Assembly (NCBI GenBank): GCA_017559825.1
Contig: JAFYQR010000227.1
Location: 1 to 36,707, forward strand
From: Thermoguttaceae bacterium
GTDB lineage: Bacteria > Planctomycetota > Planctomycetia > Pirellulales > Thermoguttaceae
DNA: 36,707 nt
Direction of reading: 5' to 3'
Made by a program: the position numbers and the translations under genes. The notes under the pieces were generated by a model. The model searched no databases, had not been told where the DNA came from, and saw only the letters and a program-made list of their open reading frames with translations. The stretch's first letter is position 1. Each line of letters opens with the position of its first letter. Of the stretch, positions 1-8,164 are shown piece by piece.

Positions 1-178
1 CCGTCTTCTCGAACAAACGGCGCCGCGTCGTTTTACGGGCAAACACTATGTTTTGTCGCACCGTCCTTACCTTTGAGTCGGCGTCAAAGTCGCGCTCGCC
101 TCTTTCTTCAGTTTCGCGACGAAAGTTAAGTTCGTTCGGAAAACCGGCGAGCGTTTGCAACGTTTCTAACCGCTTATT
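1..178. other. Left-edge region with no assignable gene
   Basis: This stretch lies downstream of trpB and is cut by the window edge. A plus-strand frame runs from base 2 to a TGA at 74-76 and reads RLLEQTAPRRFTGKHYVLSH and four more residues. Its codons match local usage, so it may be the C-terminal tail of a convergent gene, but 24 codons are too few to call. No trpA start and no clear terminator hairpin for trpB were found. Confidence 0.3.
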
Positions 179-1429
179 TTAGAAGCGTTTCCCTTCCGCG
201 GCGCGCTTTGCGAGGAACTCGTCGCCAAAGCCGAATTTCTCGACGACGAAGTCCGCGTCCTTGTCGCCGCGACCACTGCAGCACGCCAAAATCGTCATGC
301 CGCGGTGTTCCTTCGCGTACTTCATCGCAAACGCGACCGCGTGCGAGCTTTCGAGCGCCGGAATAATCCCTTCCGAGCGCGACAGGCGGTAAAACGCCTC
401 GACCGCGTCTTCGTCGTCGATCGCTTCGTAACGCGTTCTGCCGACGGAGTTTAAGAAAGCGTGTTCCGGCCCGACGCCCGGATAGTCGAGACCGCTGGCG
501 ATCGAGTAAACCGGCGCCGGTTCGCCGTTCTCGTCTTTCAACATAATGCTCTCGAAACCGTGCAGGACGCCCTTTTCGCCGTAAGTCGTGGAAGCGGCGT
601 GGTTTCCGAGTTCCGGGCCGAGGCCGAGCGGCTCGATTCCGACGATTTCGCACGAGTCTTCCAGGAACGCCGAGAACATCCCGATCGAGTTGCTGCCGCC
701 GCCGACGCAAGCGCAGACGACGTCCGGGCCGAAACCGGTCGCCGAGATAAATTGTTCGCGCGCCTCGAAACCGATGCACGCTTGGAAGTCGCGCACCATC
801 ATCGGGAACGGATGCGGGCCGAGCGCGGAACCAATGCAGTAAATCGAGTCTTTATAATTCTTTGCGAACGATTCGAACGCGGAGTCGACCGCCTCTTTCA
901 GCGTTTTCAAGCCGTGCGTCACCGGAACGACGTTCGCGCCTAAAATCTTCATCCGCGCGACGTTCGGCGCTTGCTTCGCGATGTCGACTTCGCCCATGTG
1001 GATTTCGCATTCGAGGCCGAAGTACGCCGCCGCCGTCGCGAGCGCGACGCCGTGTTGCCCGGCGCCGGTTTCCGCAATTAAACGCTTTTTGCCCATATAT
1101 TTAGCGAGCAAGCCTTCGCCCATGCAGTGGTTCAGCTTGTGCGCGCCGGAGTGGTTCAGGTCTTCGCGCTTCAGGTAGATTTGGCACGAACCGTCGCCGA
1201 GTTCGCGCGACAGGTTTTCGCAATGCGTTACCGGCGTCGGACGGCCTTGGAAGTCGCGGCGAATGCGGCGCAGTTCGGCGATGAAACGTTGCGACAGGCA
1301 GATCGTGCGGTACGCTTGCGTCGTTTCGTCGAACGCTTTTTGGAGATCCGGCGGGAGGTACGAGCCGCCAAATTCGCCGAAACGGCCGTTTTCGTCCGGG
1401 TAATTTTTCAAGTAATCGCGAAAGTTCAT
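179..1429 (-). CDS. trpB: Tryptophan synthase beta chain (TrpB)
   Basis: PLP-dependent beta subunit of tryptophan synthase, which condenses indole with L-serine to give tryptophan in the cytoplasm. The 416 residues match the usual 390-420. The PLP lysine lies in [16 protein letters not shown], the catalytic glutamate region reads [11 protein letters not shown], the phosphate-binding loop is [12 protein letters not shown], and the C-terminal CCSGRGDKD is the usual end of the PLP site. [15 protein letters not shown] is also canonical. The segment after the AETGAGQHG motif ([20 protein letters not shown], then [10 protein letters not shown]) departs from the common TrpB1 form (VDVERQxLNV, SRTLKDA), which suggests a divergent subgroup. 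The start has AGGA about 8 bases upstream (CGAGGAAAAGAAG-ATG). No trpA is visible next to it, although the sequence beyond the left edge is unknown. The enzyme family is very likely; the exact substrate in vivo is slightly less so. Confidence 0.93.
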   Translation of the reverse strand: MNFRDYLKNYPDENGRFGEFGGSYLPPDLQKAFDETTQAYRTICLSQRFIAELRRIRRDFQGRPTPVTHCENLSRELGDGSCQIYLKREDLNHSGAHKLNHCMGEGLLAKYMGKKRLIAETGAGQHGVALATAAAYFGLECEIHMGEVDIAKQAPNVARMKILGANVVPVTHGLKTLKEAVDSAFESFAKNYKDSIYCIGSALGPHPFPMMVRDFQACIGFEAREQFISATGFGPDVVCACVGGGSNSIGMFSAFLEDSCEIVGIEPLGLGPELGNHAASTTYGEKGVLHGFESIMLKDENGEPAPVYSIASGLDYPGVGPEHAFLNSVGRTRYEAIDDEDAVEAFYRLSRSEGIIPALESSHAVAFAMKYAKEHRGMTILACCSGRGDKDADFVVEKFGFGDEFLAKRAAEGKRF

Positions 1430-2217
1430 CTTCTTTTCCTCGTTCGCTAAACGTTATAATTATTAAATTTATTGCAAATTAAAATAAGGATTCGCCCGAC
1501 AAAAACAACGCGGCGCTAAACTCGCGCAAGTCGTCGCGCTCCAAACGTTCAAGAGTCGCGAAAGTCGAATTTTCTCGAAAAGAAGTCGATTTTTTCGTCC
1601 GCCAATTCCCCGCTCGACGCGGTCGCAAGGCGCGAACTTAATTTCAAACGTTGCTAAAGAACTATCGACAAACACTTTCGGGGCAAAACGACGCTCGCGC
1701 CGCTCGAACGCCGCGCCCTCGATTATGAGGAACGGGTCAAGCGCGCTTTTCCGAATAGCGACGCCAAGAACGCCAGTAAAATTGTCGATAAATGCAAATC
1801 ATTTCAAGACTTTCGGCAAACCAAACGAACGGAAACGCTTTCGAAATCAAACGCCTCAAAAAATTGAGGGAAAAACGCGCCTCCCGACCGCTTTATTACT
1901 CAAGTTTAATTGCGTCGAGCAAAATTGCAAGACCCCCCGACGCGATTTTTCAGAATTTTTTCATTTTTTGCCGCGATTCGAACGTCGAAAACCCGAATAA
2001 TTTCAACCGCTAACGTCGCCTCGGTCAAACGCGCGACCGGTCTTTCGAGACGCGTTCTCTTACAGCCTTCCAACCTTCGTCTATAAACGTCGATAAAAAA
2101 AACGTTTCCCACGTCAAAGCGAACTTAACGCTCCGACGCGAAAAACGTTCCCAGAAACGCTCGACGCAAACCGCCGAGCGCAAACAAGCGCCGTTCTAAA
2201 CGGCGTTATTTAACGAC
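1430..2217. other. 788-bp intergenic region, trpB to HEAT-repeat gene
   Basis: No credible gene was found. Short open frames here (68-91 codons) have arginine- and phenylalanine-rich shadow-like compositions and lack ribosome binding sites. The part next to trpB (about 1453-1488) is markedly AT-rich and probably holds the trpB promoter on the minus strand. A TATAAC-like and a TTGCAA-like hexamer occur there, but at a spacing of only 13, so no exact promoter is called. A short hairpin next to the HEAT-repeat gene is listed separately. Confidence 0.5.
2189..2205 (-). terminator. Possible terminator of the HEAT-repeat gene
   Basis: Perfect 7-bp inverted repeat CGCCGTT / AACGGCG around a 3-base loop, 13 bases past the stop of the HEAT-repeat gene. 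In the minus direction it is followed by CTTGTTTG, a weak T-run. The position fits a terminator, but stem and T-run are modest. Confidence 0.35.
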
Positions 2218-3951
2218 TTATTTCATAGCGGCCTTGTAACGACCGGCGCGGTCTTTTTGGCCTTGGTCGCCCTTTTCGAGAACGACGTCGAGCGCCTTCG
2301 TAAAGAGGTCTTTGTCCTTTTTACGGAGGAAGTCTTGGTGCGCGAGGTCGAGAACGGCGTTCAACGCTTTGTTTTGCAACGCTTTATTGTCGACGTGTTC
2401 GAGCGCGAACTTCACCGAGTCCAGCTCGCGAACGGCGCCGACGCGTTCGAGCGCCAAGTTGCGTTCGTCGTCGCGGGTCGCCAGTTTGAACGCGTCTTTC
2501 AACGCGGCCAACTTGTCGGCGCCGGACATGTCGACGGCGTCTTGGTCGTCCGGAAGCGAAACGACGCGAATATAAGCGCGCAACGCTTGAATTCGCAAGT
2601 TTTCCGGATACGCTTCGTTCTTCGCCGCGTCGAGAAGCGCGCCGGCGACTTTAGCGTTCGGCCAGTTGCAGAGCGAGCGGACGGAAAGAGCGATCATCGC
2701 GCCGTTGTTCGACTTCAAGCCGCGTTCGATTTGCGCGAACGCCGCGTCGCCGCCGATGCGACCGAGCGCCGGGAAGATCGTCGCGCCGTTGGCGTTGTTC
2801 ATCTTCGCGATAACCGGGGTCGCGTCGCCTTCGCAAAGTCGAGCGATGATTTGCTCGGCGCGGTCGCGGTCGCCGCCCGCCGGAATCGCGACGAACGCGT
2901 CGACGAAATCGCCGATATGTTCTTTCGTCGCAAGACGTTCCGCGGCGGTCAGGAGTTGCAGACGAATCGGGCAGCCGTCTTTTTTCGCCGATTCGAGAAT
3001 CGACGAAACTTCCGAAACGAGGAAACGACCGCTCACGACGTCGGCGAGAGTCGCCGCGTTATCGCCGTTCGTTTCCTTCTTCAACGCGGCGGCGACGGCG
3101 GCGTCGAAATCGGCGCCCGGAATCCGCTTCATCGCGTCGGCGACAAGACCGCGGTCGAACGTTTTCATTTGGTCGTAAAGAACGTCGAACTCTTTGCCGC
3201 TCGCGATCTTTTCGAGCGCAAGGATCGCCGCGCGCTTGACTTCGACCGATTCCGATTTCAGAGCGTTAACGGCGACGCCGACGAAATCCTTCGTCTTGCG
3301 AACGCGCAAAGCGCCGAGAGTGCGAGCTTTATCGTCGTCGGAGAGTTTGTCGAAACCGCTCATAAATTCGGCGAATTTCGCGTCCGAAACGTACGGAAGC
3401 GATTGAATCGTCTCGGTTTCGACGGCCGGCGAGCAATCGACGGAGCGCGATTTAATAAAGTGTTCGAACGCCGCTTTTTTGTCGCCTTCGGCCGCGTCGC
3501 GCGCTTTTTCGAGCGCTTTCAGGGCCGCGTCGCCCGGAATTTCCGCCAAAGCGCGGCCGGCTGCGTCGACGAGGCGAGCGTCTTCGTTCGTCAGGAACGG
3601 CGCGATCGCGTCGACGCAAGTTTCGTCCGCCGTCCATTGCAACACGTGCAACAGCCAGGCTTTAGTAACGACCGGATAGTCGCCGGCCAACGCTTCGAGC
3701 GCGGCTTTGTTCGCTTCGGCGCGGGTTTCCGGTTTGTCGGAAGCCGTTTCGAGAACGTAGCTCATCCAACCTTGTTGCGCCTTTTCCATTTCGGCGACTT
3801 GACCGCCGTCGGCCATATTTTGAGCCGTCATTTTCGGCGCGAATTCCGCTAATTTCGCGGCGGCTTCTTGCGCGAACGCCGACGAACCGAACGACGACGA
3901 AGCGACGAGCGCCGACAAAAGGAGCGCGTAAGTTTTCCAATTCAGTTTCAT
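2218..3951 (-). CDS. Secreted HEAT-repeat protein
   Basis: Exported 577-residue protein. An N-terminal Sec signal peptide is clear: MKLNWK, then a hydrophobic stretch (about 8-24), with likely cleavage after SAFA. The rest is built from repeated helical pairs with the HEAT pattern, for example around residues 95-135 (WTADETCVDAIAPFLTNEDA followed by ALAEIP) and again near ALKSESVEVKRAAILALEKI. Such solenoids act as protein-binding scaffolds and no catalytic motif is visible. Planctomycetes carry many secreted HEAT proteins of unknown partner. The upstream base order GGAAACGATACA gives only a weak ribosome binding site. The gene lies 161 bp downstream of a Gfo/Idh/MocA gene on the same strand. 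Function beyond a scaffold role cannot be inferred. Confidence 0.85.
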   Translation of the reverse strand: MKLNWKTYALLLSALVASSSFGSSAFAQEAAAKLAEFAPKMTAQNMADGGQVAEMEKAQQGWMSYVLETASDKPETRAEANKAALEALAGDYPVVTKAWLLHVLQWTADETCVDAIAPFLTNEDARLVDAAGRALAEIPGDAALKALEKARDAAEGDKKAAFEHFIKSRSVDCSPAVETETIQSLPYVSDAKFAEFMSGFDKLSDDDKARTLGALRVRKTKDFVGVAVNALKSESVEVKRAAILALEKIASGKEFDVLYDQMKTFDRGLVADAMKRIPGADFDAAVAAALKKETNGDNAATLADVVSGRFLVSEVSSILESAKKDGCPIRLQLLTAAERLATKEHIGDFVDAFVAIPAGGDRDRAEQIIARLCEGDATPVIAKMNNANGATIFPALGRIGGDAAFAQIERGLKSNNGAMIALSVRSLCNWPNAKVAGALLDAAKNEAYPENLRIQALRAYIRVVSLPDDQDAVDMSGADKLAALKDAFKLATRDDERNLALERVGAVRELDSVKFALEHVDNKALQNKALNAVLDLAHQDFLRKKDKDLFTKALDVVLEKGDQGQKDRAGRYKAAMK

Positions 3952-4061
3952 TGTATCGTTTCCAATATCCTTTAAATCGCCTTTTCAAGCGAGTTGCGTT
4001 TACTCAAAATTCCGAAATACCCATCGACGCCCGACGCGCCGCGTCGTTGGACGCGAACCGC

Positions 4062-4077
4062 CCATTAATATTAATGG
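4062..4077. promoter_or_regulatory. Perfect 16-bp palindrome, possible operator
   Basis: CCATTAATATTAATGG is a perfect 16-bp palindrome in the 161-bp gap upstream of the HEAT-repeat gene and downstream of the Gfo/Idh/MocA gene. It is AT-rich against a CG-rich background. It has no T-run, so it does not look like a terminator. A dimeric regulator site is possible, and no regulator gene is nearby. Confidence 0.35.
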
Positions 4078-4112
4078 AAGCGCGTTCGTCGAACGGGCGT
4101 CGCGACGTTCGC

Positions 4113-5369
4113 TCAAACTTCCGGGATCGTATACGGATAGCGTTGGACGCGCGAAACCATGCGGGTCGCTTCTTCGTCGCCGACGAAAATCATCTTTTCG
4201 GCGTCCCACTTGAGCGGACGTTTCACCTTGTGGCAAATCGCCATCATTTGGCAGAGCGTCGCGGTGGCGGCGGCGTATTCGAAATCTTGGAACGGACGGA
4301 GGCGGTTGCGGACGCAGAACGCGAAATCGTCGGCGATGTTATGCGCGCCGCCGGAGTAACGACGAACGTCGACGACCTTGATCGGATTCATCTTCGTTTG
4401 GTTGTGGCGGTATTCGCCTTCGGTTCCCTTGAACGTAACGTCGTGCGGACCGTTCCACGCGTGATAGAAACGGACGCCGTTCTTGAAGACAGCGCAAACG
4501 TATTCGGAACCTTCGTAACCGGCCGGGTAAAGTTCGACCGGCTCTTCTTTATCGACGCCGAGACAGTACATCGCGCCGCCGAACTTGTGAGCGCCCCAGT
4601 CGGCGAGGAAACCGGTGCAGTACTCGCCGTAATTACGCCAACCGCCGCCGTAGTTGCCGGAGCAGCGTTCGCTGTTGAACGGCGCGACCGGCGCTTGACC
4701 TTGCCAACGGTCCCAGTCGAGACCTTCCGGAATCGGTTGTTCCGGCAAGTAGCAGTACTTCGGCGGGTTGCCGAGACCGCAGTAAACTTCCTTAACTTCC
4801 CCGATCGCGCCGCTTTGAAGAATCGGCGCCATGTAGCCGTAGTCTTCCATCACGCGTTGGCTGCCGCCGGTGCAGACGCGGTTGTACTTGCGAGCCGCCT
4901 TGACGATAAGACGCGATTCTTCGATCGTGAGCGTCAACGGTTTTTCGCAGTAAATGTCCTTGCCCGCCATGCAGGTTTCGATCGCGATCTTCGTGTGCCA
5001 GTGATCCGGCGTCGCGCAGACGATCACGTCGACGTCGTCGCGGTCGGCGAGAATGTCTTCGTAACGATGGAATTTGGCGACGGCGTCGTTTTTATAGTGG
5101 TTGTTGACGCGGTCGGCGGCGCGGTCGACGCGTTCTTTCCAACAGTCGCAAACCCCGATAATTTGGTAGTTGGAGTTGTGCAGGAAACCGCCGAGAAGCT
5201 CGCCGCCGCGGTTCCCGATCCCGACGAACATCGTCGTCAGCTTGTTGCTCGGCGCGACGCCGCCGTTGTAACCGAAAATAGAGCCCGGCAGGAAGAGCGG
5301 AGCGGAAATCGCGCTCGCCGACGCCGCCAAAAACTTGCGGCGATTGAGTTTCGTTTGCTTATTTTTCAT
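4113..5369 (-). CDS. Gfo/Idh/MocA family oxidoreductase, Tat-exported
   Basis: NAD(P)-dependent sugar oxidoreductase of the Gfo/Idh/MocA family, 418 residues. The N-terminus is a twin-arginine signal (LNRRKFLAASASAISAPLFL, residues 8-27), so the protein probably folds with its cofactor and is exported. A Rossmann segment follows (TMFVGIGNRGGELL, residues 46-59), then ATPDHWH near 119-125 and the family motif CEKPLTL (E142, K143, P144), which carries the catalytic lysine. The start at 5369 is chosen because the Tat signal begins there; an in-frame extension to 5639 codes for an arginine-rich stretch that crosses the predicted promoter. A promoter-like TATAAT lies about 190 bp upstream. Substrate is unknown. 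Nearby DUF1080 and sugar isomerase genes suggest glycoside oxidation. Confidence 0.9.
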   Translation of the reverse strand: MKNKQTKLNRRKFLAASASAISAPLFLPGSIFGYNGGVAPSNKLTTMFVGIGNRGGELLGGFLHNSNYQIIGVCDCWKERVDRAADRVNNHYKNDAVAKFHRYEDILADRDDVDVIVCATPDHWHTKIAIETCMAGKDIYCEKPLTLTIEESRLIVKAARKYNRVCTGGSQRVMEDYGYMAPILQSGAIGEVKEVYCGLGNPPKYCYLPEQPIPEGLDWDRWQGQAPVAPFNSERCSGNYGGGWRNYGEYCTGFLADWGAHKFGGAMYCLGVDKEEPVELYPAGYEGSEYVCAVFKNGVRFYHAWNGPHDVTFKGTEGEYRHNQTKMNPIKVVDVRRYSGGAHNIADDFAFCVRNRLRPFQDFEYAAATATLCQMMAICHKVKRPLKWDAEKMIFVGDEEATRMVSRVQRYPYTIPEV

Positions 5370-5565
5370 CGTCCAAAACCTTTGCCGTCGTTCGCCGACC
5401 GAACGCCGCCGCCGATGAAAACGGCGACGCAAAACGCTCGCAAGTCCCGCGAAATCGGGCGTTACAAAAACAGAATAAACGTCTTTCGAAACGCCGCCGC
5501 TCGCGCGAGTCGGAGACCGTCTCGCCACAGTTTTCGAGTCGATCGTCGTTTCGTTGAATGCGTTC

Positions 5566-5594
5566 ATTATAAAGGAACGCGCCGTGAAAAACAA
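5566..5594 (-). promoter_or_regulatory. Sigma70-like promoter for the Gfo/Idh/MocA gene
   Basis: On the minus strand, TTGTTT (5589-5594) is followed after 17 bp by a perfect TATAAT (5566-5571). Transcription would start near 5559 and give a leader of about 190 nt before the ATG at 5369. The -10 is excellent and the -35 is weak (TTG only). Confidence 0.5.
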
Positions 5595-5791
5595 GCGTCT
5601 TCCCGCCGTATTTCGCGCATTTTTTCCAAATATTCCCAAATTTTATTAGAAACGTCTAACTTACAAGCCGACGACGCGCGTTTTTCCTCGACAATCCCGA
5701 AAGGACGGAAATCAAGTAGTTTTCAATCTCAAGAAACGTTGCGCAATAAAAATCGCTCAAAATTCAAATTTTTCAAAGAGTCCGTAAAAAA

Positions 5792-5839
5792 GGCGTCGCG
5801 ACGCTCAAGCGCAAACCGCCCTTTTCGCGTCGCGACGCC
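5792..5839 (-). terminator. Rho-independent terminator of the esterase gene
   Basis: A perfect 12-bp inverted repeat, GGCGTCGCGACG (5792-5803) and CGTCGCGACGCC (5828-5839), encloses a 24-base loop and starts 30 bases beyond the esterase stop. On the minus strand the stem is followed directly by six T (5786-5791). Each arm also contains the self-complementary CGTCGCGACG. Confidence 0.75.
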
Positions 5840-5868
5840 GTCGAGCGTCGTTAAAATCGTTTCCAACG

Positions 5869-6756
5869 TTACTTCGCGGGTTTGTCGACGATTTTCATCG
5901 ATCGCAACCACTCGAGAACGCGGCTCGGATACTTGCGAATCGGCGCGTCCTGCGGTTGGTTGCGGAACGCGTGGTCGGCCAAGGCGAAGATATGCAACTC
6001 CGCCGGAATATTCATTTTACGCAGTTGCAGATAGACCGCGACCGAGCCGGCGGGCGAGTAGCCGTCGCCGTCGCCGTGAATAAAGCACATCGGCGGCGTC
6101 TTGGCGTCGAACGCGAAATCGCCGACGAGCGTCGCGTCGTTTCCGCGATTCGAGTTTTCGCCGTCGACGCCGTCGCTCAGCGCGTACGCCGGATAAATCG
6201 GAACCGCAAAGTTCAGGTGGCACGGCGTTTTATCGAGATCGTCGACCGGTTCGTAAGCCGGAGTTTGGCTCGTCGTCGCCGCCATCAGCGTCAGGTGTCC
6301 GCCCGCCGAAAAACCCATGACGCCGATTTTTTCCGGGTTAATCCCCCATTCGTCGGCCTTCGAACGGACGATTTTGATCGTTCGTTGAACGTCTTGCCAA
6401 GCGGCGCGGTGCTTCTCGACGCCGGCTCGACGCGGCGTCCGATAGCGCAACATCACGACCGCGACGCCGTTTTCGACGAAGAAATCGCGCGGCATAACGC
6501 CTTCGTAATCGTAAGCGACGCCGTTGTAAGCGCCGCCGCAACAAATAATTAAGCAAGCGTCGGTCTTCGGAGCTTTCGGGGCCCAAAATTCCAAAGTCGG
6601 CGCGTAATACGGGCCGCCGTTTTCCTTGTATTGCTCCGCCTTGTCCCCCGGCGGCGTCGACGGCCAAACGTTCAACGTCTCGAACCCGAACGCCGACGAC
6701 GCGAGCAACGCCGTCGCTAACGCCAACAACAACCGCGTTTGCGTCAAAAATCGCAT
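5869..6756 (-). CDS. Secreted alpha/beta-hydrolase, probable carbohydrate esterase
   Basis: Exported 295-residue hydrolase of the alpha/beta fold, in the group of acetyl-xylan and other carbohydrate esterases related to the BD-FAE/axe type. A Sec signal peptide covers about residues 1-24, with likely cleavage after SSAFG. The oxyanion-hole segment reads ICCGGAYNGVAYDYEG (71-86). The nucleophile elbow is GFSAGGH with Ser150, the acid is probably Asp231 in HGDGDGYSP, and the catalytic histidine is His262 in ALADHAF. All three catalytic positions are present. The start is supported by AAGGAAAAGAGAAA just upstream. The gene is transcribed away from the DUF1080 gene and ends in a strong terminator. 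Likely role: removing acyl groups from plant or algal glycans outside the cytoplasm. The substrate itself is inference. Confidence 0.85.
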   Translation of the reverse strand: MRFLTQTRLLLALATALLASSAFGFETLNVWPSTPPGDKAEQYKENGGPYYAPTLEFWAPKAPKTDACLIICCGGAYNGVAYDYEGVMPRDFFVENGVAVVMLRYRTPRRAGVEKHRAAWQDVQRTIKIVRSKADEWGINPEKIGVMGFSAGGHLTLMAATTSQTPAYEPVDDLDKTPCHLNFAVPIYPAYALSDGVDGENSNRGNDATLVGDFAFDAKTPPMCFIHGDGDGYSPAGSVAVYLQLRKMNIPAELHIFALADHAFRNQPQDAPIRKYPSRVLEWLRSMKIVDKPAK

Positions 6757-7173
6757 TTTCTCTTTTCCTTCCTTATGTTATTGCGTGCGAAATTTCCCGA
6801 ATCGCGCCGCCCCGCCAAGGAGTCGCCCGTCGATTCGCCGACGCCGTTATTATCGCCGATTTTCCGCCGGATTGCAAGCGTCGCCGCCGATTTTTCGCCG
6901 AGTTTAACGAAAAATCGCCGTCTCGCCCCGCCGCCGCGCCGATTTTGTTCGCGTTTCGCAAAAATTTTAAAAAAATCGTCGAATCGCCGTTTTTTTCCTT
7001 GCTTTTCGAAGCGAAATCTAGACAATAACTCTAAACGCGCAAACTCGATCCGCCCAATCGATTCGCACTGTTTTCAAACAACAATCAATTAAATCAAACG
7101 CGCCGTTTTTGAAACTCAATCTATTTTCAAAAAAGCAAAAATTCGGCGTGTGCGATCTTAGAAGGAGACCGTT
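6757..7173. other. 417-bp divergent intergenic region
   Basis: This gap separates the esterase (minus strand) from the DUF1080 gene (plus strand), so both promoters should lie here. The half nearer the DUF1080 gene (about 6955-7140) is AT-rich, with several A- and T-runs. I could not pick a convincing -35/-10 pair on either strand, and no gene is seen. Confidence 0.4.
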
Positions 7174-7965
7174 ATGCTCGCCTCGCTTCTCCGACGTTTC
7201 GACCGTTCGAAACGCGCCCGCTCCGCCGCCTCCGCTCGCTCGAATTTTGTTTTCGGCGCCGTTTTCAAAACGCTCGTCGGCGCCGCTTCCTTCCTTTGCG
7301 TCGGAACCGGCTTCGCGGCGGAACCTCAAGACGCCGCTCAATCGACGCCGCCCGAAGGTTGCGTCGCGCTCTTCGACGGCAAAACGCTCGACGGCTGGAA
7401 GGGCGACGCGAAGTTTTGGTCGGTCGCAAACGGTTGCATCGTCGGACGTTCGACGCCGGAAACGCCGGTTCCGTACAGCGAATATCTCGTTTGGCAAGGG
7501 GAGCCGGTCGGCGACTTTGACCTTTACGTCGACTTCCGCGTTCACGCCGGGAACAGCGGCGTCGAGTACCGCGCTTGGGCCGACCCGAAACGGAATTTCG
7601 GGCTGAACGGTTATCAAGCGGACATTTGCCCCGGCGACATTATGGGAATTCTGTACGGCGAAGCGCTCGGCGAAATCATCGCTTGGCGCGGACAGTCGGC
7701 CCGCTTCTCGGCGGACGGCCAAAAGACGATCGCGCAATTCGGCGACGCGGCGGAGATCGCGAAGTCGATCAAAATGAACGATTGGAATACGTACAAAATT
7801 GAAGCGCGCGGGAATCGTTTCGTCCAATATATCAACGGCGTCAAAACGTCGGAACTCGTCGACGAACGTCCGAACGCGCCGAAAGCGGGAATTTTCGGAC
7901 TCCAAATCCATCCGGGCCCGCCGTCCCATTTCGAATACAAAAACATTTATTTGAAAAAGCTTTAA
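7174..7965 (+). CDS. DUF1080 protein, putative 3-keto-glycoside hydrolase
   Basis: Exported 263-residue protein with one DUF1080 (3-keto-disaccharide hydrolase, concanavalin-like jelly roll) domain. Residues 1-49 form a long basic then hydrophobic signal segment ending FCVGTGFAA-type (SFLCVGTGFAA). Diagnostic motifs follow: LFDGKTLDGWKG (about 69-80), FRVHAGNSGVEYRAW (about 121-135), GYQADI (about 145-150) and the C-terminal GIFGLQIHPGPPSHFEYKNI. Members of this family hydrolyse glycosides after the sugar has been oxidised at C3 by Gfo/Idh/MocA or other dehydrogenases. Two such oxidoreductases flank it, which strengthens the inference. An AGAAGGAGA ribosome binding site sits 6 bases before the ATG. 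The actual glycoside is unknown. Confidence 0.9.
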   Translation: MLASLLRRFDRSKRARSAASARSNFVFGAVFKTLVGAASFLCVGTGFAAEPQDAAQSTPPEGCVALFDGKTLDGWKGDAKFWSVANGCIVGRSTPETPVPYSEYLVWQGEPVGDFDLYVDFRVHAGNSGVEYRAWADPKRNFGLNGYQADICPGDIMGILYGEALGEIIAWRGQSARFSADGQKTIAQFGDAAEIAKSIKMNDWNTYKIEARGNRFVQYINGVKTSELVDERPNAPKAGIFGLQIHPGPPSHFEYKNIYLKKL

Positions 7966-8164
7966 AGCCAATTTCAAACGCCCGACGACGCGAAATATTA
8001 GCCGACTTTAACTCCGTTCGCGTCGCCGGTCGTTTTCGTCCGCTTGTTCGCGACTTTTGAAAATCTCAAAAACGCGCCGATTTCAAAAAACGCCGCGTTT
8101 CGCTTTGAAAATTATCGTTTCAATTAAACAACTTCATCCCCGTTATTATTGAATCGAGGTTACT

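Noticed and set aside
1725..2013. Short plus-strand open frames between trpB and the HEAT-repeat gene
   Set aside because: No ribosome binding site, no recognisable protein pattern, two overlapping frames equally open.
2257..3852. Plus-strand open frame of 531 codons
   Set aside because: Antisense to the HEAT-repeat gene, whose signal peptide and repeats are clear; the frame is an effect of the codon bias.
3951..6083. Plus-strand open frame of 710 codons
   Set aside because: It lies opposite the Gfo/Idh/MocA gene and its neighbours, is rich in Arg, Phe and Val in a shadow-like way, and has no ribosome binding site or domain.
7018..7977. Minus-strand open frame of 319 codons
   Set aside because: Antisense to the DUF1080 gene, which has all family motifs and a strong ribosome binding site.
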